Shown in pieces: positions 24,327 through 32,666 of a stretch of 64,000 nucleotides of DNA. The first letter of the stretch is position 1, and every line of letters begins with the position of its first letter. The DNA is taken from assembly GCA_946499885.1 (NCBI GenBank), contig CAMMTN010000002.1:21085-85084 (forward strand). The letters are read 5' to 3'. The DNA is from an uncultured Clostridium sp. (GTDB lineage: Bacteria > Bacillota > Clostridia > TANB77 > CAG-508). The position numbers and the translations under genes were made by a program. Below the pieces are notes generated by a model. The model was not told the origin of the DNA. It ran no database searches and was given only the letters and a program-made list of their open reading frames with translations.

Positions 24327-25355
24327 TTATTCTTTATTTAAATTTTTCCTTCTTAATTGTCCACAAGCCGCATCAATATCTGAGCCTAATTCTCTTCGTA
24401 TTGTTGCTACAATTCCTTTTTCATTTAAATAGTCCCTAAATTTTATTATATTTTCATTAGAGCTTTTTGAAAATGCTCCATTTTCTATTTTATTTATTGG
24501 TATCAAATTAATATGACATAACATGCCTTTAAGTAGCTTTACCAATTCTTTCGCGTCATCCAAATTATCGTTATTGTCTTTTGCTAGTGCATATTCAAAA
24601 GAAATTCTTTTATTTGTCTTTTCTATATAATATCTACATGCTTCCATCAATTCTTTTATGTTATACCTATTATTTATTGGCATCATACTACTACGTTTTT
24701 CATCATTTGTAGCATGTAATGATATAGATAACGTGCACTGTAATTCTTCATCTGCAAATTTATATATCATAGGAACTAGTCCACTTGTTGAAATGCTTAT
24801 ATGTCTCGCTCCTATATTTAATCCCTTTTGATTGTTAATTATTTTTATTGCTTTCATTACATTATCGTAATTATCAAATGGTTCTCCAATTCCCATAAAT
24901 ACAATATTTGTTATTTTATCTCCAATATCTTGCTCTACTGCTAGTATTTGTTCCACAATTTCTCCTGAAGTTAAACTTCTTATAAATTTTATTCCAGTAG
25001 AAGCACAAAATTTACATCCCATTTTGCATCCAATTTGTGATGACACACAAATTGTTTTTCCATGATGATACTGTATAAGTACTGTTTCTATTGCATTTCC
25101 ATCAAGTACATCAAATAAGTATTTTTTTGTTCCATCTGATGATTCTTGCTTTTTTAAAATATTAAAATTGCACATAGTATAGTTTTGTTTTAATTTTTCT
25201 CTAAGGTCTATGGATAAATTAGTCATTTCATCAAATTCTTTTACTTTATCTACATATATCCATTTAAATATTTGCTCTGCTCTATACTTTTTTTCTCCCA
25301 TAGAAAGTAGTTCGTCTTGCAATTCATCTAAATTGTATTCTTTTATATTTTTCAC
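24327..25355 (-). CDS. rlmN: Dual-specificity RNA methyltransferase RlmN
   Basis: A 342-residue radical SAM enzyme with the cluster motif GCKMGCKFCASTG, the GEPFDNYDNV region and the C-terminal catalytic Cys in AACGQL. It methylates A2503 of 23S rRNA and A37 of some tRNAs. Its TAA overlaps the possible ATG 24327 of stp, and the rlmN-stp-prkC-rsgA order is typical for Firmicutes. Confidence 0.95.
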   Translation of the reverse strand: MKNIKEYNLDELQDELLSMGEKKYRAEQIFKWIYVDKVKEFDEMTNLSIDLREKLKQNYTMCNFNILKKQESSDGTKKYLFDVLDGNAIETVLIQYHHGKTICVSSQIGCKMGCKFCASTGIKFIRSLTSGEIVEQILAVEQDIGDKITNIVFMGIGEPFDNYDNVMKAIKIINNQKGLNIGARHISISTSGLVPMIYKFADEELQCTLSISLHATNDEKRSSMMPINNRYNIKELMEACRYYIEKTNKRISFEYALAKDNNDNLDDAKELVKLLKGMLCHINLIPINKIENGAFSKSSNENIIKFRDYLNEKGIVATIRRELGSDIDAACGQLRRKNLNKE

Positions 25356-25454
25356 TTATTAACCTTCATTTCTTTTTGTTATTTCAATAACTTATATCAT
25401 ATTTTAGATTATTTTTCAATCACTTTTGAAAAATTAGGGGCTATTCCGAATTTC

Positions 25455-26147
25455 TCATATTTTTTTTAATTCCTCTAGTCTTGCTTCATATGCAGCCATA
25501 ATGTCTTTTTCTAGTGCAACTTCTTTTTCTACTCCTAATATTTTCATTATTTTCTTTGCAAACAATGGATTTAGTATAAGTAACGGTCCAATTACATAAG
25601 TTCCTATAAAATTATTTTTCTTTATTCCTTCCAGTTTGCTCTCTTTGTTTAATCCAATTCCCTTTTCTACTTCTAAGAAATATGAATTAGTATTATCTCC
25701 ATACATCATTGTAAACTGACTCTTAAATCCTACTATTTCGATATCTTCAAATTTTCCTACCATAAGGCTATTGTGTCTATGCATCATATCTCTTTTACTA
25801 TATACATCAAATATACCTAGCCCATTTATTTTACTTTCATCTTCGTTTTCAATGTATTTTCCAAGCACCTCTAAAGCATTTCCTGTAAATAAAAATACCA
25901 CATTTTTTTCTATTAATTCTTCAATTCTTTCTTTATAGGGTAACAATTTTTTTATTACCTTTTCCTGCGTTTTTTCTGTCATAGGTCCTAAATAAATTAA
26001 ATTTACATCTTCATTTACAAATGTTGGAACTTCGTCTAATGCTGTTTCTATAAACTCTGCATCTGGAATACACATTTTTAAATATTTCATGTTAAATATA
26101 TCTCCAAACAAATTACAAAATTCAGGAAATAGAACTTCTATTCTCAT
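25455..26147 (-). CDS. gatD: GatD-like amidotransferase lacking catalytic residues
   Basis: A 230-residue protein that aligns along its length with GatD, the glutaminase partner of MurT that amidates lipid II glutamate. The nucleophile region, normally ICGGYQLLG, reads LFTGNALEVLG, and the catalytic His region, normally GTYLHGP, reads GTYVIGP, so both Cys and His are missing. Structural segments (NGLGIFDVYS, EIVGFKSQ, FIGTYVIGPLLILNP) remain. It is 7 bases downstream of murT. It may be a non-catalytic partner of MurT, or may act with free ammonia. Start has no obvious conflict. Confidence 0.75.
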   Translation of the reverse strand: MRIEVLFPEFCNLFGDIFNMKYLKMCIPDAEFIETALDEVPTFVNEDVNLIYLGPMTEKTQEKVIKKLLPYKERIEELIEKNVVFLFTGNALEVLGKYIENEDESKINGLGIFDVYSKRDMMHRHNSLMVGKFEDIEIVGFKSQFTMMYGDNTNSYFLEVEKGIGLNKESKLEGIKKNNFIGTYVIGPLLILNPLFAKKIMKILGVEKEVALEKDIMAAYEARLEELKKI

Positions 26148-26153
26148 TTATAA

Positions 26154-27539
26154 TCACTTCTCTTTCTTATTTAGATTTTTAATCATAACCTCTACTTTAT
26201 TTCTAGCAGCATCTTTTAATTCCATAGAATATAAATCATGTAAAATAAATACTGTATCAATTCCTTCTAAATTTAGCTTGTCTAATGCTGAAAGTTCATC
26301 TCTTTCATAAACTATTTTCTCCTTACTAACTCCTGCCATTTCTAGTCTTACTAAACCATCTAAATATCTAGCTCCTCCTATTATTATTTGTTTTATACTT
26401 TCATCATTTAAAAATTCATAATCAGTATCATATTGCCAAGAAGTGTTTTCACTTCCTTTTGCTGCTTCATGTAAATCATCTACTATTAAAAATACAGCTT
26501 TATTCCCTTTATATTTCCTTGTATAATCAAATACTCTAGAGCAAGCAATTGGATTAATTCCTTTAGCTAAATGTGTAATTATTTTAATTCCATTAACAGT
26601 CTCTTCTGTATATCTTGTGTCTACTATTTTTTGTTTTTTTAGTGATTCATTTATTTGATCTTTGTCCAATCCTAATTGTTTTAATGCTGTTATTACTGAA
26701 ATAATATTATATATATTTATGATATTATCACTAATTAAATCGTATTCTTCTTCTCTTTTGCCTATTTTTAAAGTCATTTTCATATTTTCTAAATCTAGTT
26801 TAGTTGCTAAGTAATCTATTTCTGGTGATTTAAAGTCACATTTTGGGCAATGTGCTTTTCCTATATGATTATATCTTACATAATCATATACAAGCTTAGT
26901 ATCACATTTTGGACAAGCAATAATGTCTCTTGCTATATTTTCACATTTTTCTCCATCTGTGTCTAATCTATCTATACCGAAATACATTCTTTTATTTTCT
27001 GGTGCTAAATTACTTACTATTAAGTCATCTCCATTTAATATAAGTGTAGTATCTTTTGGAATATATTTTGTAAGTATTCCTGAAATAAACTCTGTGTGAG
27101 CATTTCTCATAAGCGAATCTCTAAATAGATTTGTACATACTAAATATGTTGGTGTTAAATATGGATAAATTTTAGGTGCGCTTCTTTCATCAACTTCTAA
27201 AATAGCTAAATTTTTTTTAGATTTTCCCATAAAACTTACTCCACTAATTAAAGTTGTAGCAACTCCTGCATCTATGTTTGAACCATATTTATTATCAATA
27301 AAATCATAGTTATTATCATTTAATACATCTTCTATCATATTACAAACTGTAGTCTTTCCATTTGTGCCAGTAACTGCTATCATTGTTTTAGGCTTTTCTA
27401 TTCTTCCTATAAAATCTGGACATACTTTTAGTGCAAATTTTCCAGGGAAAAATGTTGCATTTCTTCTAAGTAATTTTAAAAATATAGTTCCTATTTTGGC
27501 TCCCCATAAGGCCATGTAAAATCTAAAACTTTTTTTCAT
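26154..27539 (-). CDS. murT: MurT-type Mur ligase (lipid II isoglutaminyl synthase subunit)
   Basis: A 461-residue Mur ligase homologue with the ATP-binding GTNGKTTVCNMIEDVL, the zinc ribbon CPKCDTKLVYDYVRYNHIGKAHCPKC characteristic of MurT, and a C-terminal DUF1727 domain. With GatD it converts the D-Glu of lipid II to D-isoglutamine. Here the GatD partner seems catalytically dead, which raises the question of what this pair does. Confidence 0.9.
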   Translation of the reverse strand: MKKSFRFYMALWGAKIGTIFLKLLRRNATFFPGKFALKVCPDFIGRIEKPKTMIAVTGTNGKTTVCNMIEDVLNDNNYDFIDNKYGSNIDAGVATTLISGVSFMGKSKKNLAILEVDERSAPKIYPYLTPTYLVCTNLFRDSLMRNAHTEFISGILTKYIPKDTTLILNGDDLIVSNLAPENKRMYFGIDRLDTDGEKCENIARDIIACPKCDTKLVYDYVRYNHIGKAHCPKCDFKSPEIDYLATKLDLENMKMTLKIGKREEEYDLISDNIINIYNIISVITALKQLGLDKDQINESLKKQKIVDTRYTEETVNGIKIITHLAKGINPIACSRVFDYTRKYKGNKAVFLIVDDLHEAAKGSENTSWQYDTDYEFLNDESIKQIIIGGARYLDGLVRLEMAGVSKEKIVYERDELSALDKLNLEGIDTVFILHDLYSMELKDAARNKVEVMIKNLNKKEK

Positions 27540-27624
27540 TTATCTTTCGCCCCTTTATTTATTTTTTACTCAAAGTATTATATATTATTGCTAATTATAA
27601 ATCAATACTTTTTCAAAAATGAAA

Positions 27625-27653
27625 TGAACTTTAAGGAACGTCCCTAAAGTTCA
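27625..27653. repeat. 29-bp palindrome TGAACTTTA-N11-TAAAGTTCA
   Basis: Contains GGAACGTCCC at its centre. It abuts the stop codon of the downstream 27654 gene. Near-identical units lie at 31697-31725 and 31766-31794, and a degenerate relative lies at 29045-29115. Confidence 0.75.
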
Positions 27654-27899
27654 TTAACTTTTGAAAACTTCATAAAGTAATTTTTCTATGCTAGCCAGCC
27701 TTCTTTCAAATAAAGTATTAGTCATATCACATATTTTGTCATACTCTAATAATTTTGAAAATTTTTGCATGTTTACTTTATGATTATTTTCTAAAGTTTT
27801 TTGCATATTTTTTTGTTCATTTTTTATTTCATTTAATAGTTCATTTATTTGTGTAATTAATGCTTCAAGTGTTTCTTTTTCAGAATCATTTTTTGACAT
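27654..27899 (-). CDS. Hypothetical helical protein
   Basis: An 81-residue, Glu/Asn/Lys-rich, probably coiled-coil protein (ETLEALITQINELLNEIKNEQKNMQ and on). GAGGTGATTAT precedes ATG. It lies between murT and mnmA on the same strand, with a palindromic repeat at its 3' end. No family recognised. Confidence 0.55.
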   Translation of the reverse strand: MSKNDSEKETLEALITQINELLNEIKNEQKNMQKTLENNHKVNMQKFSKLLEYDKICDMTNTLFERRLASIEKLLYEVFKS

Positions 27900-27952
27900 A
27901 TAATCACCTCAATTTCATTGTGCAACTATTATATCACTATTTTTATGATTAA

Positions 27953-29020
27953 TCAATAGTTTTTGCAAATTTTTGTTCGCATTATTTTTCCTCCGCCAAT
28001 AACAACATTATTTTTATAAAATACAACCGATTGTCCTGGTGTTATAGCTCTTTGGGGCTCTTTGAATATTACTTTGGCAATTCCATCTTTTACCTTTAAA
28101 ATTGCTTCTGCTTCTTTTGCTCTATATCTAACTTTTGCTTTTATATCTATTGGTTTGCTTAAATCTATATCTACTAAAAAATTTAAATCATTTGCTTCTA
28201 ACTCATTGTTATACAATTCTTTTTCTCTTCCAACTATAACTTGATTGTTTCTATTATCTAATTCTAATACATATAATGGTTCTTTATAAGATATTCCAAG
28301 TCCTTTTCTTTGTCCTATTGTATAATGAATAAGTCCATTATGTTCTCCTAAAATTTCTCCGCTTCTTAACACAATTTTTCCTTTTTTATTTTTTATGTTG
28401 CTTTCATTGCTTTTTAAAAAGCTTATATAATCATTATTTGGTATAAAACAAATTTCTTGACTATCCTTCTTCTTTGCAACTATTAATCCATTTTCTTCTG
28501 CAATATTTCTAATTTCTGTTTTATCTTTAAAGTCTGAAAGAGGAAATATTACTTTTGGTAAAATTTCTTTGTTAATTCCATATAAAAAATAAGTTTGATC
28601 CTTTTTATCTGAATTTGATTTAATTAGCACATATTCTTTATATTTTTCTGAATATTCTATTTTTGCATAATGTCCTGTTGCTATGTAATCACAATTTAAG
28701 TCTTGTGCAATTTTATAAAATTCACCAAATTTCATATATTTGTTACATTCTACACAAGGATTTGGAGTTTTAGCTTGTGTATATGAACATATAAAATTAT
28801 CTATAACATTTATTCTAAATTCTCTTCGTAAATCTACTATATGATGCTCTATTTTTAGTTTTTCACATACTTTTTTTGCATCTTCTATTGCAGTAGACTG
28901 TTCACCTTCACATAATAACATAGTTAGTCCAATTACTTCATATCCTTGTTTTTGCAATATTATCGCTGAAACTGAACTATCCACTCCACCACTCATTCCT
29001 AATAATACTTTTTTCATCAT
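27953..29020 (-). CDS. mnmA: tRNA-specific 2-thiouridylase MnmA
   Basis: A 355-residue enzyme with the PP-loop GMSGGVDSSVSAIIL, the catalytic cysteines in NPCVECNKYMKFG and EICFIPNND, and the ATGHYAKIE block. It makes the 2-thio group of s2U34 in tRNA-Lys, -Glu and -Gln, using sulfur relayed from a cysteine desulfurase. Complete. Confidence 0.96.
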   Translation of the reverse strand: MMKKVLLGMSGGVDSSVSAIILQKQGYEVIGLTMLLCEGEQSTAIEDAKKVCEKLKIEHHIVDLRREFRINVIDNFICSYTQAKTPNPCVECNKYMKFGEFYKIAQDLNCDYIATGHYAKIEYSEKYKEYVLIKSNSDKKDQTYFLYGINKEILPKVIFPLSDFKDKTEIRNIAEENGLIVAKKKDSQEICFIPNNDYISFLKSNESNIKNKKGKIVLRSGEILGEHNGLIHYTIGQRKGLGISYKEPLYVLELDNRNNQVIVGREKELYNNELEANDLNFLVDIDLSKPIDIKAKVRYRAKEAEAILKVKDGIAKVIFKEPQRAITPGQSVVFYKNNVVIGGGKIMRTKICKNY

Positions 29021-29118
29021 TTAAGCTTCCTCTTTAAATTTCATTATTAAGTCTAAACTTTAAGGACATTCCTTTAAATTCTTAAATTTTCAAGATTTTA
29101 GGAGTGTCCTTTTTTATA

Positions 29119-29379
29119 TTAACTTATAATATATTTTTCTTTTACTTCTTCTAATGCTTTTGCAAGTTGGTCTGGACATGATGTACTTTTAATTCCACAA
29201 GGTATTCCTTTTAATCTTTTTATTACGTCATTAATATTCATACCCTCTACTAATTTTGATATTCCAACAGTGTTTCCTGCACATCCTCCAACTATCGTTA
29301 ATTTTTTTACTATGTTTCCATCTACTTCTATTATCATTTCCCTTGAGCAAACTCCATTTGGTTTATATCTATATTCCAT
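29119..29379 (-). CDS. TSCPD-domain protein (TIGR03905 type)
   Basis: An 86-residue protein with CSREMIIEVDGN, GGCAGNTVGISKLVEGM and the name-giving TSCPDQLAKALEE. The TSCPD domain also occurs at the C-terminus of vitamin B12-dependent ribonucleotide reductases and is thought to bind metal or nucleic acid. Stand-alone copies are common in Clostridia. It sits between aspS and mnmA. Confidence 0.85.
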   Translation of the reverse strand: MEYRYKPNGVCSREMIIEVDGNIVKKLTIVGGCAGNTVGISKLVEGMNINDVIKRLKGIPCGIKSTSCPDQLAKALEEVKEKYIIS

Positions 29380-29390
29380 TTGTTTCCTCC

Positions 29391-31154
29391 TTATTTTTCT
29401 TTAATATCTACTTTTATATGTACATCTTCTAATTGTTTTTCTGTAACTGTGCTTGGTGCTCTCATAAGAAGATCTCTTGCTTTTTTATTTTTAGGGAATG
29501 CAATTACTTCTCTTATATTATCTGAATCTGCTATTAACATTACCATTCTATCTAATCCTGGTGCTGCTCCTGCATGTGGTGGTGTTCCATATTGGAATGC
29601 ATTGTATAATGCACCAAATCTTGTTTCCACTTCTTTTTCAGTATATCCTGCTATTTCAAATGCTTTTACCATAAGTTCTGGGTCGTGATTTCTAACAGCA
29701 CCAGATGCCATCTCATACCCATTACATACAACATCATATTGATATGCTAATATTTCTAATGGATCTTTATTTTCTAATGCTTCACGTCCACCTTGTGGCA
29801 TTGAAAACGGATTATGATTAAAGTCTATTGTTCCTTCATCTGACAATTCATACATTGGAAAATCTGTTATAAAACAAAATCTATACACATTTTTTTCTAT
29901 TAAGTCTAATCTTTTTCCAAGTTCTATTCTAACTTGTCCTGCTATTTTTTGAGCCTTTATAAATTCGTCTGCTATAAAGAATATTGCATCATTTGCTTTT
30001 ACGCTATATTCTTTTGCAAGTTCATTTTGCATATCTTCTGTAATGAATTTTGAAATTCCTCCTGTGTAACCTGCTTCTTCAACTTTTACCCAAGCTAGTC
30101 CGTTTGCACCTGTTTCTTCTTTTGCAAAGTCTGTCATGCTATCAAAGAATTTTCTACCTTGACTTGCACCATTTTCAACAACGATTATTTTTATAGTTTT
30201 ATCTTTGAATGCATTAAACTCTGTATTGGCAAATAATTTCGTTGCATCTTGAATAATTAATGGATTACGTAGGTCTGGTTTGTCTATTCCGTATTTTTCC
30301 ATAGCTTCTCTATATGGTATCCTCCTAAAAGGTGCTTCGTCTACTTTCCAAGTGGTATGTTCTTTAAATACAGTGGTAAAGATATCTTCTAATACTTTAA
30401 AAACATCTTCTTGCTCTGCAAAACTCATCTCAAAGTCTAATTGATAAAATTCTCCTGGTGCTCTATCTGCTCTAGGATCTTCATCTCTAAAGCATGGAGC
30501 TATTTGATAATATTTATCAAAACCTGATACCATTAGAAGTTGTTTGAATTGTTGTGGCGCTTGAGGAAGTGCATAAAACTCTCCAGGATGTAATCTACTT
30601 GGTACTAAATAGTCCCTTGCTCCTTCTGGAGATGAATTAGCTAATATTGGAGTTTGAACTTCTGTAAATCCAAGCTCATCCATTTTTCTTCTTAATGTTT
30701 TCATTATATTTGAACGAAGTAAAATGGTTTTATGTAATTTATCATTTCTTAAATCTAAAAATCTATATTCTAAACGTAAATCTTCCCTTGCTTCCCCTGT
30801 TTTTTCAGAATTAACTTCAAATGGTAAAACATTTTTACATTTACCTAAAATATTGATTTCTTCTACCTCAATTTCAATTTCACCTGTTGATATTTTAGTA
30901 TTTTTATTGCTTCTTTCAATAACTTTTCCTTTAACTTGTATTACACATTCGGTAACAAGTTCATTTGATTTTTCTTGCATTTCTTCATTGTCACTTATTA
31001 CTATTTGTGTTATTCCAAATTGATCTCGTAAATCTATAAATTTCATTGAACCTAAATTTCTTATTTTTTGAACCCAACCAGCTAATACTACTGTTTGTCC
31101 AACATTTGATATATTTAATTCTCCACAATTATGGTCTCTATACATTTTTATCAT
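29391..31154 (-). CDS. aspS: Aspartyl-tRNA synthetase
   Basis: A 587-residue full-length bacterial-type enzyme: N-terminal OB fold (VVLAGWVQKIRNLGSMKFIDLRDQ), class II motifs (EVQTPILANSSPEGARDYLVPSR, CFRDEDPRADRAPGEFYQLD, GAAPGLDRMVMLIA) and the bacterial GAD insertion. It charges tRNA-Asp. No lesions. Confidence 0.97.
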   Translation of the reverse strand: MIKMYRDHNCGELNISNVGQTVVLAGWVQKIRNLGSMKFIDLRDQFGITQIVISDNEEMQEKSNELVTECVIQVKGKVIERSNKNTKISTGEIEIEVEEINILGKCKNVLPFEVNSEKTGEAREDLRLEYRFLDLRNDKLHKTILLRSNIMKTLRRKMDELGFTEVQTPILANSSPEGARDYLVPSRLHPGEFYALPQAPQQFKQLLMVSGFDKYYQIAPCFRDEDPRADRAPGEFYQLDFEMSFAEQEDVFKVLEDIFTTVFKEHTTWKVDEAPFRRIPYREAMEKYGIDKPDLRNPLIIQDATKLFANTEFNAFKDKTIKIIVVENGASQGRKFFDSMTDFAKEETGANGLAWVKVEEAGYTGGISKFITEDMQNELAKEYSVKANDAIFFIADEFIKAQKIAGQVRIELGKRLDLIEKNVYRFCFITDFPMYELSDEGTIDFNHNPFSMPQGGREALENKDPLEILAYQYDVVCNGYEMASGAVRNHDPELMVKAFEIAGYTEKEVETRFGALYNAFQYGTPPHAGAAPGLDRMVMLIADSDNIREVIAFPKNKKARDLLMRAPSTVTEKQLEDVHIKVDIKEK

Positions 31155-31246
31155 TCCTTTTATATTTTTTTATTCATTTTCGCCATATATAGTATACTAT
31201 ATATTAAAAATTATTACAACTTATTATAATTTAAATATTTTTTGTT

Positions 31247-31684
31247 CTATTTTTCTAATATTATTGTAACAGGTCCATCATTTAAAAGGCTTACTTTCAT
31301 ATCTGCTCCAAAAATTCCTTTTTGAACTTCTATTCCATTTTCCTTGCATTTATTGCAAAAATATTCATATAATTCATTTGCCATATCTGGCTTAGCTGCA
31401 TTTACAAAAGATGGTCTGTTTCCACCTGTACAATCTGCATAAAGTGTAAATTGAGAAACTATAAGTAATTTTCCATTTACATCTTTTAAGCTTAAATTCA
31501 TTTTTTCATTTTCATCTTCAAACACTCTTAAATTACAAAGTTTTTTTACTAAATAATCTGCTATTTCTTTAGTATCATTATGTGTAACTCCAAGTAACAC
31601 TAAAAAACCTTTATCTATTGCTCCTACTATATTTTCTTCCACGTTAACTTCTGCATTTTTTACTCTTTGAACTACTAATTTCAT
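31247..31684 (-). CDS. dtd: D-aminoacyl-tRNA deacylase
   Basis: A 145-residue protein with the cross-subunit [17 protein letters not shown] and the [10 protein letters not shown] tail that form the DTD active site. It removes D-amino acids and glycine from mischarged tRNAs. It follows the TrmH-type gene, with a palindromic repeat pair between them. Confidence 0.95.
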   Translation of the reverse strand: MKLVVQRVKNAEVNVEENIVGAIDKGFLVLLGVTHNDTKEIADYLVKKLCNLRVFEDENEKMNLSLKDVNGKLLIVSQFTLYADCTGGNRPSFVNAAKPDMANELYEYFCNKCKENGIEVQKGIFGADMKVSLLNDGPVTIILEK

Positions 31685-31696
31685 TTTATTCCTCCT

Positions 31697-31794
31697 TGAA
31701 CTTTAGGGACGTTCCTTAAAGTTCATTTTTAATAATCAATAAATTCTGAATATATTATTTTCTTTTGAACTTTAAGGAACGTCCCTAAAGTTCA
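31697..31794. repeat. Two inverted copies of the TGAACTTTA palindrome
   Basis: Units at 31697-31725 and 31766-31794 (29 bp each) are reverse complements, with cores GGGACGTTCC and GGAACGTCCC. The right unit carries the last codons and the TAG stop (31785-31787) of the TrmH-type methyltransferase gene. Confidence 0.8.
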
Positions 31795-32573
31795 ATTTTC
31801 CTTCTCACATACTCATAAATCATAATACCTGTAGCTACTGCAGCATTTAGACTTTCTGTTTTACCAAGCATTGGTATTTTAACCTTTTCATCCGCTATAG
31901 CTTGTACTTCTTTAGAAACCCCATTAGCTTCATTCCCTATTACTATAACCTTTTTATTATAATCTACTTCATAAATACTATTATTTGTATCTAAAGATGT
32001 TACCATTATTTTAAATTTATTCTTTTGTATTTCCTTTAAAGTTTCTTCTAAGTTATCTACTTCAATTATATTTACTCTAAAAATTCCCCCCATAGTTGAA
32101 CGAACCACTTTATTATTATATGGATCAGCACTATTCTTTGAAATTATTATTTGATTTAAAGCGGCACTATCAGCTGTTCTTAAAATAGTACCTAGATTTC
32201 CTGGATCTTGCACTCCGTCTAATGCAATTATCATATCTTGAGAATAGTCGATTTGATTTATTTTATTTTTTTCTATTATTGCAATAATTCCTTGAGGAGT
32301 TTTTACATCTGTTATTAAATTAAATACTTTTTCTGTTACATATATTAAATTATATTTTGCAATTTCATATAATGTTTCTTTATCTATTTCCTGATTATCT
32401 GCAAAATTTTCGCACATTACAATTTGCTTTATTTTAGCTTTTTCTGTGATTGCCTCTTTTACTAATTTTATACCTTCTATAATATATGCATTTTCTAAAT
32501 CTCGGTATTTTTTTTCTTTTAACTTTCTTATATTTTTTATAATTTCATTATCCTTACTTGAAATAACTTGCAT
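31785..32573 (-). CDS. TrmH-family RNA 2'-O-methyltransferase
   Basis: A 262-residue SpoU-type protein. It has an N-terminal substrate-binding domain (MQVISSKDNEIIKNIRKLKEKKYR) and a C-terminal trefoil-knot domain with ALDGVQDPGNLGTILRTADSA, VIGNEANGVSKEV and LNAAVATGIMIYE. It probably methylates a ribose in rRNA. The C-terminal residues lie in a palindromic repeat. Confidence 0.92.
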   Translation of the reverse strand: MQVISSKDNEIIKNIRKLKEKKYRDLENAYIIEGIKLVKEAITEKAKIKQIVMCENFADNQEIDKETLYEIAKYNLIYVTEKVFNLITDVKTPQGIIAIIEKNKINQIDYSQDMIIALDGVQDPGNLGTILRTADSAALNQIIISKNSADPYNNKVVRSTMGGIFRVNIIEVDNLEETLKEIQKNKFKIMVTSLDTNNSIYEVDYNKKVIVIGNEANGVSKEVQAIADEKVKIPMLGKTESLNAAVATGIMIYEYVRRKIEL

Positions 32574-32636
32574 TTTTATTTATATAATATATCCAATAAC
32601 TCAAATATATTATAATCTCCTTTCTTTTTTTCAAAG

Positions 32637-32666
32637 TGTCGCGATGGGGACTGTCCCTATTGCGAC
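32637..32666. repeat. TGTCGCGA-type palindrome at the mfd 3' end
   Basis: A 30-bp relative of the 20586 repeat (TGTCGCGATGGGGACTGTCC then CCTATTGCGACA). The mfd stop TAG (32657-32659) lies inside it, so the repeat encodes the last residues LSQ. Confidence 0.75.
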
